NCBI RefSeq assembly: GCF_020687805.1
Contig: NZ_JAJEWQ010000006.1
Span: forward strand, 57,654-121,653
DNA: 64,000 nucleotides
Reading direction: 5' to 3'
From: Planctobacterium marinum
Lineage (GTDB): Bacteria; Pseudomonadota; Gammaproteobacteria; Enterobacterales; Alteromonadaceae
Position numbers and translations under genes: made by a program. The notes beneath the pieces are model-generated. The model saw only the letters and a list, made by a program, of their open reading frames with translations. It did not search any database and was not told the origin of the DNA. Within the stretch, counting starts at the first letter, position 1; every line of letters starts with the position of its first letter. Below are positions 32,894 through 42,521 of this stretch, piece after piece.

Positions 32894-33346
32894 ATGACCG
32901 ATAACCATGCTCAGCAAAAACTTGAATTAAGCGACGATAAACAGTTACTGGATGTGGAACTGATCCATGACTTTTTAGCGAATCAAAGTTACTGGGCCAA
33001 AGATATTTCACTGGAGCGCGTAGTGGTGTCGCTGGAAAACTCCCTGTGTATTGGTGCCTATTTAGGTAATCACCAGGTGGGATTTGTGCGGGTTATTACG
33101 GATTATGCCACTTACGCCAATATCAAAGATGTCTTTGTGGTGCCGGCTTATCGCGGCAACGGAATCGCCCGGGAACTGATGCGCTTTACTATGGCGCATC
33201 CGCATTTGCAGGGGCTCAGAAGAATGACACTGACCTCGAGTGATGCCAGAGGGTTGTATGAAAAATTTGGTTTTGCAGCATTGCAGAAGCCGGACACGCA
33301 CATGGAAATTCACTGTCCGGATATTTATAAACAGCTGTCGGAATAG
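32894..33346 (+). CDS. GNAT family acetyltransferase
   Basis: 150 residues. IKDVFVVPAYRGNGIARELMRF carries the acetyl-CoA-binding R-x-x-G-x-A loop, and DARGLYEKFGFAAL is the usual C-terminal GNAT helix. The substrate is unknown. The start at 32894 (MTDNHAQQ) follows the PdxH-type stop; a longer frame overlapping that gene is not supported. The close spacing suggests cotranscription with the oxidase. Confidence 0.85.
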   Translation: MTDNHAQQKLELSDDKQLLDVELIHDFLANQSYWAKDISLERVVVSLENSLCIGAYLGNHQVGFVRVITDYATYANIKDVFVVPAYRGNGIARELMRFTMAHPHLQGLRRMTLTSSDARGLYEKFGFAALQKPDTHMEIHCPDIYKQLSE

Positions 33347-33429
33347 TCCGGCGTATTGTGACGATAGCAGAGGCGTAAATATTTTCCGAAAGTTGCCGTT
33401 ACAATAGTAATAGCAGTTAGAGCAGAGTT

Positions 33430-33807
33430 ATGGCTGACAAATGGGATGGTATCAACCGAAGAGTTACTTCTAAAAAGCACGACTTTTTTTTCCGCTTGAG
33501 TCGTGTTGGTAGCATTGTATCTTGGATTTTGTTTGTCAGTGGTTTGGTAGTGTTTCACTATGCCCGGCCAGAGCGGGTTTCCGGTGTTCAGCGCTATTGG
33601 GGGGTCTCCGGCAGAGAAGAGTGGAATGATGCCTTGCTGCCATGGCTGTACGCCCTGTTTGCCTTGTGTATCCTGTTTGGTTTGGGCATGTTGCTGTTAC
33701 ATCGCTATCGCAGCCGCCGCCAGAATGAAAACTGGGCCAGCGGCTTAATATTCCTGGTCGTTATAGCAACGGCGTTTGTGATTGGTGTGTATCAGGCGGT
33801 AAGTTGA
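33430..33807 (+). CDS. Small membrane protein, unknown
   Basis: 125 residues with three hydrophobic segments ([48 protein letters not shown]). The N-terminus [11 protein letters not shown] is polar and the loops are rich in arginine. I do not recognise the family. The ATG at 33430 follows a weak ribosome site. Its end overlaps the end of bioA by 16 bp on the opposite strand. Confidence 0.65.
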   Translation: MADKWDGINRRVTSKKHDFFFRLSRVGSIVSWILFVSGLVVFHYARPERVSGVQRYWGVSGREEWNDALLPWLYALFALCILFGLGMLLLHRYRSRRQNENWASGLIFLVVIATAFVIGVYQAVS

Positions 33808-35084
33808 TGCACCAGTTGATTTAACACCTGAGTTACCTGACCCAATTCATCCTCGGAGATGATATAAGGCGGCATAATATACACCAGTTTGCCAAATGGC
33901 CTTACCCATAATCCGCGTTCAACACAAAAGCGCTGAACGGCGGCGACATCCACGGCTGAACGCATTTCAATGACACTAATGGCACCTAACACTCTGACAT
34001 CAGCCACTGCTGCTGAGTGTTTGCAGGGAGCCAGTTCATGCAATAGTTGCTGTTCAATGCGATTGACTTGTGTTTGCCAATGTCCTTGTTGCAGGATACC
34101 CAGACTGGCATCTGCTACTGCGCAGGCCAGCGGGTTACCCATATAAGTCGGACCGTGCATAAATACCCCGGGTTGCCCCTGACACACCCCCATGGCCACA
34201 TCATCGTTGCATAAGGTGGCTGACAACGTCATATATCCGCCGGTCAGCGCTTTGCCTAAACACAAAATATCAGGGCTGATACCGGCATGTTCACAGGCGA
34301 ATAGTTTTCCGGTACGGCCAAAGCCGGTGGCAATTTCATCGCAAATTAACAGGATATCGAATTGATCACACAATTGCCTGACGCGGTGCAGGTATTCAGG
34401 GTGATACATGCGCATACCGCCAGCACCCTGAACAACCGGCTCCAGAATCATGGCAGCAATTTCGTGATGGTGTTGTTCCAGCATGTCGATAAGCGGCCCC
34501 ATTTCATCTTCATTCCAGGGCTGACCAAAACGGGTTTGAGGGGCCGGTGCAAACAACTGCTGATTGAGTACCGGCTCAAATAGCGAATGCATACCATTGG
34601 TGGGATCGCTCACTGACATCGCGGCAAAAGTATCACCGTGATAACCATTGCGTGGGGCGATAAAACGGTGTTTATTTTGGTTTCCCTGACAGGCCCAATA
34701 TTGCACAGCCATTTTCATTGCCACTTCTACCGCGACAGACCCCGAGTCCGCTAAAAATACCCGATTTAATCCTTCCGGAGTCATCTCCACCAATTTCTTG
34801 CACAGTGCAATTGCTGGTTCATGAGTCAGGCCGCCAAACATCACGTGGGCCATCTTTTCTAATTGGTTTTGTGCCGCGGCGTTTAAAATCGGGTGGTTGT
34901 AGCCGTGCACTGCCGCCCACCAACTGCCCATACCATCAATAACCTGATGGCCATTTTCCAGGGTAAGGCGCACCCCTGACGCTGATTTGACCGGGTAGCA
35001 GGGTAATGGGGAAATCGCCGAAGTGTAAGGGTGCCAGATATGTTGCGTGTCGAACTGAACATCAATAGAAGACAAAATACTCAC
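33792..35084 (-). CDS. bioA: Adenosylmethionine-8-amino-7-oxononanoate aminotransferase
   Basis: About 430 residues (E. coli 429). BioA converts KAPA to DAPA in biotin synthesis with S-adenosylmethionine as amino donor. Motifs are [24 protein letters not shown], the Asp in [15 protein letters not shown] and the PLP lysine in [11 protein letters not shown]. No ATG fits: candidate starts are TTG 35102, GTG 35084 and TTG 35075 (preceded by GGTGAG), so the exact start is unsure. It is divergent from bioB with a shared control region, the E. coli arrangement. Confidence 0.92.
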   Translation of the reverse strand: MSILSSIDVQFDTQHIWHPYTSAISPLPCYPVKSASGVRLTLENGHQVIDGMGSWWAAVHGYNHPILNAAAQNQLEKMAHVMFGGLTHEPAIALCKKLVEMTPEGLNRVFLADSGSVAVEVAMKMAVQYWACQGNQNKHRFIAPRNGYHGDTFAAMSVSDPTNGMHSLFEPVLNQQLFAPAPQTRFGQPWNEDEMGPLIDMLEQHHHEIAAMILEPVVQGAGGMRMYHPEYLHRVRQLCDQFDILLICDEIATGFGRTGKLFACEHAGISPDILCLGKALTGGYMTLSATLCNDDVAMGVCQGQPGVFMHGPTYMGNPLACAVADASLGILQQGHWQTQVNRIEQQLLHELAPCKHSAAVADVRVLGAISVIEMRSAVDVAAVQRFCVERGLWVRPFGKLVYIMPPYIISEDELGQVTQVLNQLVHQLTA

Positions 35085-35108
35085 CGTTTGATTAAAAAAC
35101 AACCAAAG

Positions 35109-35137
35109 GTAAACTTTGGACTATTCTTTAAGTTGAC
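35109..35137. promoter_or_regulatory. Candidate BirA operator, bioA/bioB
   Basis: Between divergent bioA and bioB lies the imperfect inverted repeat GTAAACTT-N13-AAGTTGAC. It resembles the BirA site (TTGTAAACC-N-GGTTTACAA), though the spacing is about one base shorter than in E. coli. A second, perfect repeat CCAAAG-gtaaa-CTTTGG overlaps it at 35103-35119. Biotin-dependent repression is inferred. Confidence 0.5.
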
Positions 35138-35198
35138 AAATTAAATGGCGATTTTAGACTAAGCAGGCAAAAAAGAAAGCGTGTTTACAGGAAACCAC

Positions 35199-36260
35199 AT
35201 GGTCAGACAAAACGAATCTGCTTCTCAATTGCGTCATAATTGGACGCTGGCTGAAGTGAATGCTCTATTTAATTTACCTTTTAACGATTTGTTGTTTCAG
35301 GCACAAACGGTTCATCGTCAGCATTTTGATCCCAACCAGGTTCAGGTAAGCACGCTGTTGTCGATTAAAACCGGTGCCTGTCCGGAAGACTGCAAATACT
35401 GCCCGCAAAGTGCCCGATATGATACAGGTCTGGAAAAAGAGCGGTTGCTGGAAGTTGAAAAAGTACTGGAAACGGCCAGACATGCCAAGGCCACAGGTTC
35501 AACCCGATTCTGTATGGGGGCGGCCTGGCGTAACCCGAAAGAACGGGATATGCCTTATCTGGTGCAAATGATCGAAGGGGTGAAAGCGCTGGGGTTGGAA
35601 ACCTGCATGACCCTGGGCATGTTAAACCGTGATCAGGCGCTGGCATTAAAGCAGGCCGGTTTAGATTATTACAACCATAACCTGGATACCTCTCCTGAAT
35701 TTTACGGCGAAATCATTACTACCCGAACCTATCAGGAGCGTTTAGACACCCTGAGTAACGTGCGGGAAGCCGGTATGAATGTATGTTCCGGTGGTATCGT
35801 TGGAATGGGCGAAGGCGCCAATGACCGTTCCGGCTTATTGATGCAGTTGGCAAATCTTGAGCAACACCCTGAAAGTGTGCCTATCAATATGTTGGTGAAA
35901 GTGGAGGGCACACCGTTGCAGGATCAGGAAGATCTGGAGCCTTTTGAATTTATTCGCACTATTGCTGTGGCGAGAATCATGATGCCGAAGTCACATGTTC
36001 GACTGTCTGCCGGGCGCGAAGCTATGAATGAACAAATGCAGGCAATGTGTTTTATGGCAGGCGCGAACTCTATCTTTTACGGTTGCAAGTTACTGACCAC
36101 ACCTAACCCCGAGACAGACAAAGATTTATTGTTATTTAAAAAGCTGGGTATTAACGCGGAGAAAGGTCGGGATTATTCAGACGAAGCCCATGAAGCTGTA
36201 CTGCTTGAGGCTGTTCAGGAACAAAAACAAGACAAATTGTTTTACGACGCGGCATTGTAA
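35199..36260 (+). CDS. bioB: Biotin synthase
   Basis: 353 residues (E. coli 346). This radical-SAM enzyme inserts sulfur into dethiobiotin as the last step of the pathway. The 4Fe-4S motif C-x3-C-x2-C is [16 protein letters not shown]. The ligands of the second, 2Fe-2S cluster lie in later conserved stretches ([32 protein letters not shown]). The ATG at 35199 has an AGGAAA ribosome site; an in-frame GTG at 35181 does not. It leads the bioBFCD operon. Confidence 0.96.
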   Translation: MVRQNESASQLRHNWTLAEVNALFNLPFNDLLFQAQTVHRQHFDPNQVQVSTLLSIKTGACPEDCKYCPQSARYDTGLEKERLLEVEKVLETARHAKATGSTRFCMGAAWRNPKERDMPYLVQMIEGVKALGLETCMTLGMLNRDQALALKQAGLDYYNHNLDTSPEFYGEIITTRTYQERLDTLSNVREAGMNVCSGGIVGMGEGANDRSGLLMQLANLEQHPESVPINMLVKVEGTPLQDQEDLEPFEFIRTIAVARIMMPKSHVRLSAGREAMNEQMQAMCFMAGANSIFYGCKLLTTPNPETDKDLLLFKKLGINAEKGRDYSDEAHEAVLLEAVQEQKQDKLFYDAAL

Positions 36261-36266
36261 ACTTCA

Positions 36267-37448
36267 ATGCCATTCGAGCGCATTCAGTTAGCCCTTGCTG
36301 AACGTCAACAGCAAGATTTGCTGCGACAAACGGTGATTGTTGAAGCCATGCAGGGGGCATCACTACAGATACAGGGTAAGTGGTACCTGAATTTTTCCGG
36401 CAATGATTATCTGGGCATGAGCCAGCATCCAAAGGTGATGAGTGCGTTTGCTCAGGCGTTACCTGCGGGGGCTGGCGCATCGCCTGTGGTTACCGGCTTT
36501 AGCCAACATCATCAGGCACTGTGTGATTATCTTTGCCAACTCACCGGGCAAGAAAGTGCAATGTTGTTCAGCTCGGGATTTGCCGCTAACTATGCCGTGT
36601 GTAAAACCCTGATGGGGGAACCTGAGAGTTTAATTCTGGCGGATAAACTCAGTCATGCTTCTTTGATCGATGGGGCAATGTCGGCAGAAGCGACACTGAA
36701 GCGCTTCAAACACAACGACACGGTTCATTTACAAAAACTGTTAAGCTCGGCAAGCCGTCAGGGTGTTAAGGATATCCTGGTGGTATCCGAAGGGGTATTT
36801 AGTATGGATGGTGACAAGGCTCCCTTGTCGGCATTGCTGAATCTGACACAAAGCCATAATAGCTGGTTGATGCTGGACAATGCGCACAGTATTGGTGTTT
36901 TGGGGCCCGAGCAGTTTTCTATCGCCGCGAACGGTTCGCGGCATAAACCTCAAATCGTTATGGCGACCTTTGGCAAGGCGGTTGGCACCGGAGGCGCTTT
37001 TGTTGCAGGCTCTAAAACATTGATCAGTTTCCTGCAAAACTTTGCCCGCCACTATGTGTACAGTACCGCATTTTCGGCCGCGCATGCGCATGCCACACTT
37101 ACCAGTTTAAAAACGATGGACGCAGAACCACAGCGACTGGCGCAATTGCAATCAAACATTGCGGCATTTAAAACTGCTTGTAAGCAAAACGACATTGTTG
37201 TGGCAGATTCAGATACTGCGATTCAACCGGTGATTATTGGTTCACCCGGGGCGACAATGCACATCAGTCAAATTTTGCAGCAGCAGGGCTTTTGGGTAAC
37301 GGGGATTCGGTATCCCACCGTACCTAAAAACAGTGATCGTTTGCGCATTACCTTGTCAGCTTTACACAATGAGAATCAAATCAGCGCAATGGTTACCTGC
37401 CTGGCAAACGCCCTACATGAAGTGAATGGAGCTGTATTGCAATGTTAA
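36267..37448 (+). CDS. bioF: 8-amino-7-oxononanoate synthase
   Basis: 393 residues (E. coli 384). BioF condenses alanine with pimeloyl-ACP to KAPA. Motifs are NFSGNDYLGMSQHP, SGFAANYAV, LDNAHSIGVLG and the PLP lysine in MATFGKAVGTGGAFV. It starts 6 bp after bioB and overlaps bioC by 7 bp, so translation is probably coupled along the operon. Confidence 0.95.
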   Translation: MPFERIQLALAERQQQDLLRQTVIVEAMQGASLQIQGKWYLNFSGNDYLGMSQHPKVMSAFAQALPAGAGASPVVTGFSQHHQALCDYLCQLTGQESAMLFSSGFAANYAVCKTLMGEPESLILADKLSHASLIDGAMSAEATLKRFKHNDTVHLQKLLSSASRQGVKDILVVSEGVFSMDGDKAPLSALLNLTQSHNSWLMLDNAHSIGVLGPEQFSIAANGSRHKPQIVMATFGKAVGTGGAFVAGSKTLISFLQNFARHYVYSTAFSAAHAHATLTSLKTMDAEPQRLAQLQSNIAAFKTACKQNDIVVADSDTAIQPVIIGSPGATMHISQILQQQGFWVTGIRYPTVPKNSDRLRITLSALHNENQISAMVTCLANALHEVNGAVLQC

Positions 37449-38317
37449 TGGCAAATGGTACGCAGTCAGACTGTTGCGCAGAGGCAACCTTTCAGGAAAA
37501 CGAGGTGATTTCAACGCCAGTAAACAATGCTGAGTCAGCATCTGTTAAACAGGCCATTGCCTGTCGATTTGGCGAGGCCGCTGCCCAATATGACAGCCAT
37601 GCACTGATCCAACGGGAGATTGCCGACTATGCCCTGACCCTGACAGGCAAGCACTGCAACAGGGGCTGTACGCAGGCGATTGATATTGGCTGTGCCACCG
37701 GCACTTACACACGTCGTTTAGTGCCTTTTGCACAACAGGTAGTGGGGCTGGATTTATCCGAAGGCATGATTAAATATGCCAAAGCACAAAGTGACAACAG
37801 TGCGATCCGTTGGGCGGTAGCTGATGCCGAAGCGTTACCGCTTGCTGACAACTGTGTCGATTTACTTTACAGCAGTATGGCGCTGCAGTGGCTAAATAGC
37901 CCTGTCAGGGTGGCTGGTGAAAGTTTTCGGGTGATGTCGCAACAGGGGGGGGGCGTTATAGCCGTGGTGGTGGATGGCTCCTTAATGGAATTAAACGACA
38001 GCTGGAATTGCCTTTCCCAGCCATCGCCGGTCAATCACTTTATGACCGCTGACGTCTGGCATCAGGCGTTTACCGCCGCCGGTTTTAAGGTGACAATTCA
38101 GCAACAGGCGTTTACTTCATGGCACAGTAATATTTTCGAAGTACTGCACTCTATAAAGGATATCGGTGCCGGCGTGGTGTTAAATAGCCAAAATCAGGGG
38201 CGCCTGAATAAACGCAAGCTGACCACACTGAATGAACAATATCAGAAGAGCTTCGCTGTAAACGGACGATTTCCGTTAACCTGGCAGATTGCTTTTCTTA
38301 GTTTTTGCAAACCTTAA
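37442..38317 (+). CDS. bioC: Malonyl-ACP O-methyltransferase
   Basis: 291 residues; E. coli BioC has 251, and the extra length is at the N-terminus. BioC methylates malonyl-ACP to prime pimelate synthesis. Family features are FGEAAAQYDSHALIQREIADYAL, the SAM-binding AIDIGCATGTYTRRL and VVGLDLSEGMIKYA, and LLYSSMALQWLN. It overlaps the bioF stop; a start slightly further in cannot be excluded. A bioH-like esterase, needed to finish the pathway, is not in this window. Confidence 0.93.
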   Translation: MLMANGTQSDCCAEATFQENEVISTPVNNAESASVKQAIACRFGEAAAQYDSHALIQREIADYALTLTGKHCNRGCTQAIDIGCATGTYTRRLVPFAQQVVGLDLSEGMIKYAKAQSDNSAIRWAVADAEALPLADNCVDLLYSSMALQWLNSPVRVAGESFRVMSQQGGGVIAVVVDGSLMELNDSWNCLSQPSPVNHFMTADVWHQAFTAAGFKVTIQQQAFTSWHSNIFEVLHSIKDIGAGVVLNSQNQGRLNKRKLTTLNEQYQKSFAVNGRFPLTWQIAFLSFCKP

Positions 38318-38331
38318 TCGGAGAATATAGC

Positions 38332-39021
38332 TTGAGCGCTTTTTTCGTAACCGGTACTGATACCGAAGTGGGAAAAACCTTTATTTCACGCACGATAATG
38401 CACATTTACGAGCAAAAGCGTAAAACCTGCGTGGGATTCAAGCCCGTCGCTTCGGGCTGCGTGGATACACCGCAAGGCCTGAGAAATGAAGATGCGCTGT
38501 GTTTACAAGACGCCAGTACCATTAATCTCAGGTACGAAGAAGTGAATCCCTTCGCTTTCAGAGAGGCTGTAGCCCCACATCTTGCAGCGCAAAGCGCTGG
38601 GCGAAAAATTTGTTTAAAAGCCATCGCTGACAGTTATGAAAAACTGTTAAAAAAACAGGCGGATCTGACCATTATCGAAGGCGCTGGTGGCTGGCGATTA
38701 CCCATTGGTGAAAAGCGGTTTATGTCTGATTTTGTGCGGCAATACGACATTCCGGTGGTCATGGTGGTCGGTGTGCGTTTAGGTTGTATCAATCATGCCT
38801 GTATGACCGCTGAAATCATCCATCAAGACGGCTTACAGATTGCCGGATGGGTCGCCAATCATGTTGACGCGGGTATGCCATTTTTAACCGAAAATGTTAA
38901 GGCGTTAAAAGAGCATCTGGACATGCCTTTTCTCGGGGAAGTTCCTCTGGTGAAAGGCCCTAAAGAAGCCGCACATTACTTGGACGTAACACCACTGTTG
39001 CAATTTGATATGGTGGCCTGA
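38332..39021 (+). CDS. bioD: Dethiobiotin synthetase
   Basis: 229 residues (E. coli 225). BioD uses ATP and CO2 to close the ureido ring of dethiobiotin. The P-loop is FFVTGTDTEVGKTFISR at the start; KPVASGC and IIEGAGGWRLPI are further signatures. The start is TTG at 38332, with GGAGA eight bases upstream; an earlier in-frame TTG at 38305 lies inside the end of bioC. It is the last gene of bioBFCD. Confidence 0.95.
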   Translation: MSAFFVTGTDTEVGKTFISRTIMHIYEQKRKTCVGFKPVASGCVDTPQGLRNEDALCLQDASTINLRYEEVNPFAFREAVAPHLAAQSAGRKICLKAIADSYEKLLKKQADLTIIEGAGGWRLPIGEKRFMSDFVRQYDIPVVMVVGVRLGCINHACMTAEIIHQDGLQIAGWVANHVDAGMPFLTENVKALKEHLDMPFLGEVPLVKGPKEAAHYLDVTPLLQFDMVA

Positions 39022-39137
39022 GAAGCGCCTCAAACCGGGCGCGGGATAGTAAGGAGTGATGATGCAGTGAAAGCCGATTCTGCAGGCGCAAAAATCGGCC
39101 AGCCAGGTGGTGTGGGGTGATTTAGCGTGGAGCCCGG

Positions 39138-40808
39138 CTAGGTCCGGGTAACGTCCACAAAGATTTTCAATTTCTGACCGGGTTGCAAATACTTGTTCTT
39201 ATTCAACTGGTTCCACTTTGTCAGATCACTCACAGCGACATTAAACTTGCCAGCAATACGGGCCAGTGAATCGCCTTTTCGCACCGTATAGGTAACGGTG
39301 CGCACTACGGCATTATCGGTTTGCATTTCACTGACTTTATTCACCCAAATTACCAGCTTTTTCCCCGGTTTTAAGGGATCGGTTGGTGCCATACCATTCC
39401 ATCTGGCAAGACTGCGTAAATTAACGTTGTATTCACGACTGATATCCCACAAAGTATCACCGCTTTTGACTTCGTGTTGTAGTTGATATGAACCGCGCTT
39501 TTCGGACTGTTTGGCCAACAACCGCTGTTCCTGTGACAGAGAGTAATAATCCAGTGATTTTAGCGCGACCGGTATCATCAGGAAGTCACCTGCCCGTATC
39601 ACGTTACCGCGCAATTCGTTGACCTGCTGAATAACATCAACTGACGTGTGATATTTCTTTGCCAGTTTTAACAGGCTCTCACCGGATTTAATTTTGTGTC
39701 TGACCCAGTTGAGCCGTTGTCTCTCTGACTTTTCTCCCAGTGCAATTTCAAACTGTTCAACTTTATCAACGGGTAATAACAGCCGATGTGGCCCATTTGG
39801 ATCGGTGGCCCAGCGGTTAAAACCCGGGTTTAACGAATGTAATTGCTCTACTGTCAGACCGGCCCATTCTGCCGCCATGGCAAGATCAATTTGTGAGCCC
39901 ACATCAACAATTTGCGTCACGTCTTCGTTTTTCAGTGTAGGCCAGGCAAACTCCAACTCATCTGCCCGATTCAACAAATCAGACAAGGCTAATAGTTTAG
40001 GCACATAGGCGCGGGTTTCGCGCGGTAGATCAAGATGCCAGAAGTCTGTGGGTTTGCCCGCTTTTTTATTGCGTCTGATGGCATTTCTTACCCGGCCTTC
40101 GCCGCTGTTGTAGGCCGCAATGGCATGCAACCAGTCGCCATCAAAATACTTGTGCAAATAGGTAAGGTATTTAATGGCGCCATCGGTGGCCGCGATGACA
40201 TCTCTGCGGCCATCAAACCACCAGGTTTGTTTAATGCCGAAACGTTTAGCTGTTCCCGGGATAAACTGCCAGGTACCCGCGGCCCGGCCATGTGAGTAGG
40301 CAAAGGGGTCAAATGCGCTTTCGACAATGGGTAATAGTGCCAATTCCATTGGCATGTCTGCTGCTTCTAATTTGGCAACAATGTGTTTAAAGAAAGGGGC
40401 GGCGCGTTTGTTAACCCGTTGCATATATTCGGGATGCTTGCGGTACCAGGCTTGTTGATTCCAGATACGTCTGTCATCGGGAATGTCCATAGATAGCTGG
40501 TCGCGTACCTGTTGCCATAGGTCATTGCGTTCTATTACATCTTCTTCTGTCACTTCTTCCACCTGAGGTACAGAGCTAATCAGCTCTTCCAGCTCGGTGA
40601 CCGGGTGAATGATCGGGTGCGTACCTTCACTGTTTTCATCACATTCGAAGGTCAGATCGGCTACATCAGGGGTAATGTCGCATTCATCGGTGTATTCTGC
40701 CGCCAGGAAGTTGGGGTTGTCAGTCTCACTGGTTTCAAACGGAGATGTAACCTGGCAACCTTGAATAACAAAAGGTAATAGTAAGGGAAGTAGAATTCTG
40801 TAGGTCAC
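39138..40808 (-). CDS. mltD: Membrane-bound lytic transglycosylase D
   Basis: 556 residues. A lipobox (VIQGC) follows the N-terminal signal, so it is a lipoprotein, probably in the outer membrane. The SLT domain has the catalytic Glu in ALLPIVESAFDPFAYSHGRAAG, followed by TWQFIPGTAKRFG and IAAYNSGEGRV. Three LysM domains follow (KSGESLLKLAKKYH, KSGDTLWDISREYN, RKGDSLARIAGKFN). MltD cleaves peptidoglycan glycan strands. It is 31 bp downstream of gloB on the same strand, the usual order. Confidence 0.95.
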   Translation of the reverse strand: MTYRILLPLLLPFVIQGCQVTSPFETSETDNPNFLAAEYTDECDITPDVADLTFECDENSEGTHPIIHPVTELEELISSVPQVEEVTEEDVIERNDLWQQVRDQLSMDIPDDRRIWNQQAWYRKHPEYMQRVNKRAAPFFKHIVAKLEAADMPMELALLPIVESAFDPFAYSHGRAAGTWQFIPGTAKRFGIKQTWWFDGRRDVIAATDGAIKYLTYLHKYFDGDWLHAIAAYNSGEGRVRNAIRRNKKAGKPTDFWHLDLPRETRAYVPKLLALSDLLNRADELEFAWPTLKNEDVTQIVDVGSQIDLAMAAEWAGLTVEQLHSLNPGFNRWATDPNGPHRLLLPVDKVEQFEIALGEKSERQRLNWVRHKIKSGESLLKLAKKYHTSVDVIQQVNELRGNVIRAGDFLMIPVALKSLDYYSLSQEQRLLAKQSEKRGSYQLQHEVKSGDTLWDISREYNVNLRSLARWNGMAPTDPLKPGKKLVIWVNKVSEMQTDNAVVRTVTYTVRKGDSLARIAGKFNVAVSDLTKWNQLNKNKYLQPGQKLKIFVDVTRT

Positions 40809-40839
40809 GCAATAATCCTGTAGGTTAGTGGCATATTCA

Positions 40840-41601
40840 TTAAAACTGGTCTTTTAGATGACGGACTGCGGCAAAGGTTTCCGTGTCATTATCCGGCAAA
40901 GCTCCGGTTTTTCTCTGCACCGCCTCAGCCAACAACCGTTCTGAAACTCGCAGATACGGGTTTACCTTTTTTTCACGGGCAATGGTTGTCGGTAAAGTGG
41001 GGGTATTTTGCTGCCTCAGCTGGTTAACCTGAGTGGCATATTGCAACAGTGCTTCGTCATCAGGCAATAAATCTAATGCAAATCGCAGGTTTGCCTGAGT
41101 GTATTCGTGGGTGCAATAGACTTTGGTGTGCTCCGGCAGGTGGGCATAGCGTTGTAAAACCTGATGCATTTGTTGTGGGGTACCTTCGAACAGTCGGCCG
41201 CATCCGGCAGAGAACAAGGTATCACCACAAAACAAACCAGGTTCACCATAAAATGCTATATGCTCTCTGGTGTGTGCCGGAACTTCCATTACCTGAAATG
41301 CAATGTTTAACGGTTCAAGCAGGATGGTATCTGCTTCACTCACTGCTTTATCGATATGTGCTATACGTTGGGACACCGGGCCAATAACCGTCACATTGGC
41401 CTTTTTCAATTCAGCCACACCGCCAATATGGTCCGGGTGGTGATGGGTAATCAAAATATGAGTAAGCGTCAGTTGCTGTTGTTGTAAAAAAGCTTGGACA
41501 GGTGCAGCGTCACCCGGGTCTACAACGACAGCATGGGTGTCGTTGTGCAGGCACCAAATGTAGTTGTCGGTAAAGGCCGGAATTGGGAAAACGCTGATCA
41601 T
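40840..41601 (-). CDS. gloB: Hydroxyacylglutathione hydrolase (glyoxalase II)
   Basis: 253 residues (E. coli 251). A metallo-beta-lactamase fold with THHHPDHIGG as dinuclear metal site; further ligands are in HTREHIAFY, FCGDTLFSAGCGR and CTHEYTQANLRFA. It hydrolyses S-lactoylglutathione to D-lactate and glutathione in methylglyoxal detoxification. It is divergent from a methyltransferase gene, a common gammaproteobacterial arrangement. Confidence 0.95.
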   Translation of the reverse strand: MISVFPIPAFTDNYIWCLHNDTHAVVVDPGDAAPVQAFLQQQQLTLTHILITHHHPDHIGGVAELKKANVTVIGPVSQRIAHIDKAVSEADTILLEPLNIAFQVMEVPAHTREHIAFYGEPGLFCGDTLFSAGCGRLFEGTPQQMHQVLQRYAHLPEHTKVYCTHEYTQANLRFALDLLPDDEALLQYATQVNQLRQQNTPTLPTTIAREKKVNPYLRVSERLLAEAVQRKTGALPDNDTETFAAVRHLKDQF

Positions 41602-41693
41602 ATACTGTTTAAAAATACTATAGTTCTTGGCAAAGTTGCCATAATATAACGTTCTTGAGTTCAGACTGCTAATTTGATTTATTCGGAATAACG

Positions 41694-42440
41694 TTGTTCA
41701 GGCCAGCATTTACTAATAAAAAACTGGTTGCTCCGCAATCCTGGCAAGCTATGCCTCACTCAGAGGCGTTGCGCGCAGTGTATGAGCAGCAATTGTCTGA
41801 CATTATGCAGCAGTGCTTTGGCTATCACCTGATCAAGCTTGGGGGCCTGAGCCAGTCGTTGTCGTTAAAGAGTTGTCCTATAAAGCACCAGGTGTCACAT
41901 ACCTATCAGCAAAACCCGGAGGGTGGGGTGGTTTCTTTGCCCACTCATTTACCCTATCGGGAAAAAAGTGTTGATGCGGTGCTGATGACTCACGTGCTGG
42001 ATTATGCCAGCGATCCACATCAGGTGCTGCGGGAGGTGGATCATTGCCTAATTCCCAATGGACATTTGGTGATTGTGGGCTTTAATCCTTACAGTATGGC
42101 GGGCGTGGCGCGTTGGCTACCCATCAAAAAAGACAGCGCTTTACATGATGCGCGTTTTTTCAGTCGGTCACGGGTTATAGACTGGCTTTCCTTAATGGGG
42201 TATCAGGTGACCCAGGAAAAGCGTTTCTTGTTTTCAGAGTTGCTGTACAGTAAAGACCTCAATAAAACCAGACAGTGGCACACACATGCAGAAAAATACT
42301 TATCTTTTTTCTCTTCTGTTTATGTGATTGTCGGGAAAAAACGAGAATACCCACTATCTTTAATAAAACCGGCCTGGAAACCCGTGCGGAAGTTCTCGCC
42401 TGTCGGTGCCAGCCTGCGAGTAAAAGAACGAAATTATTAA
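41694..42440 (+). CDS. Class I SAM-dependent methyltransferase
   Basis: 248 residues. The methyltransferase domain is recognisable from LPYREKSVDAVLMTHVLDYASDPHQVLREVDHCLIPNGHLVIVGFNP (quoted in parts, about residues 88-135), a Methyltransf_11-like core. The N-terminal glycine loop is poorly conserved (LIKLGGLS). The start is TTG at 41694. This gene beside gloB is frequent in gammaproteobacteria; its substrate is unknown. Confidence 0.8.
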   Translation: MFRPAFTNKKLVAPQSWQAMPHSEALRAVYEQQLSDIMQQCFGYHLIKLGGLSQSLSLKSCPIKHQVSHTYQQNPEGGVVSLPTHLPYREKSVDAVLMTHVLDYASDPHQVLREVDHCLIPNGHLVIVGFNPYSMAGVARWLPIKKDSALHDARFFSRSRVIDWLSLMGYQVTQEKRFLFSELLYSKDLNKTRQWHTHAEKYLSFFSSVYVIVGKKREYPLSLIKPAWKPVRKFSPVGASLRVKERNY

Positions 42441-42521
42441 AAAAATGTCTGATGCTTTCCCGAGTTCAGACGATAAGTAAAAACACGCGTACATTGTTTC
42501 AATAACTAGAGAAAATGCCCT

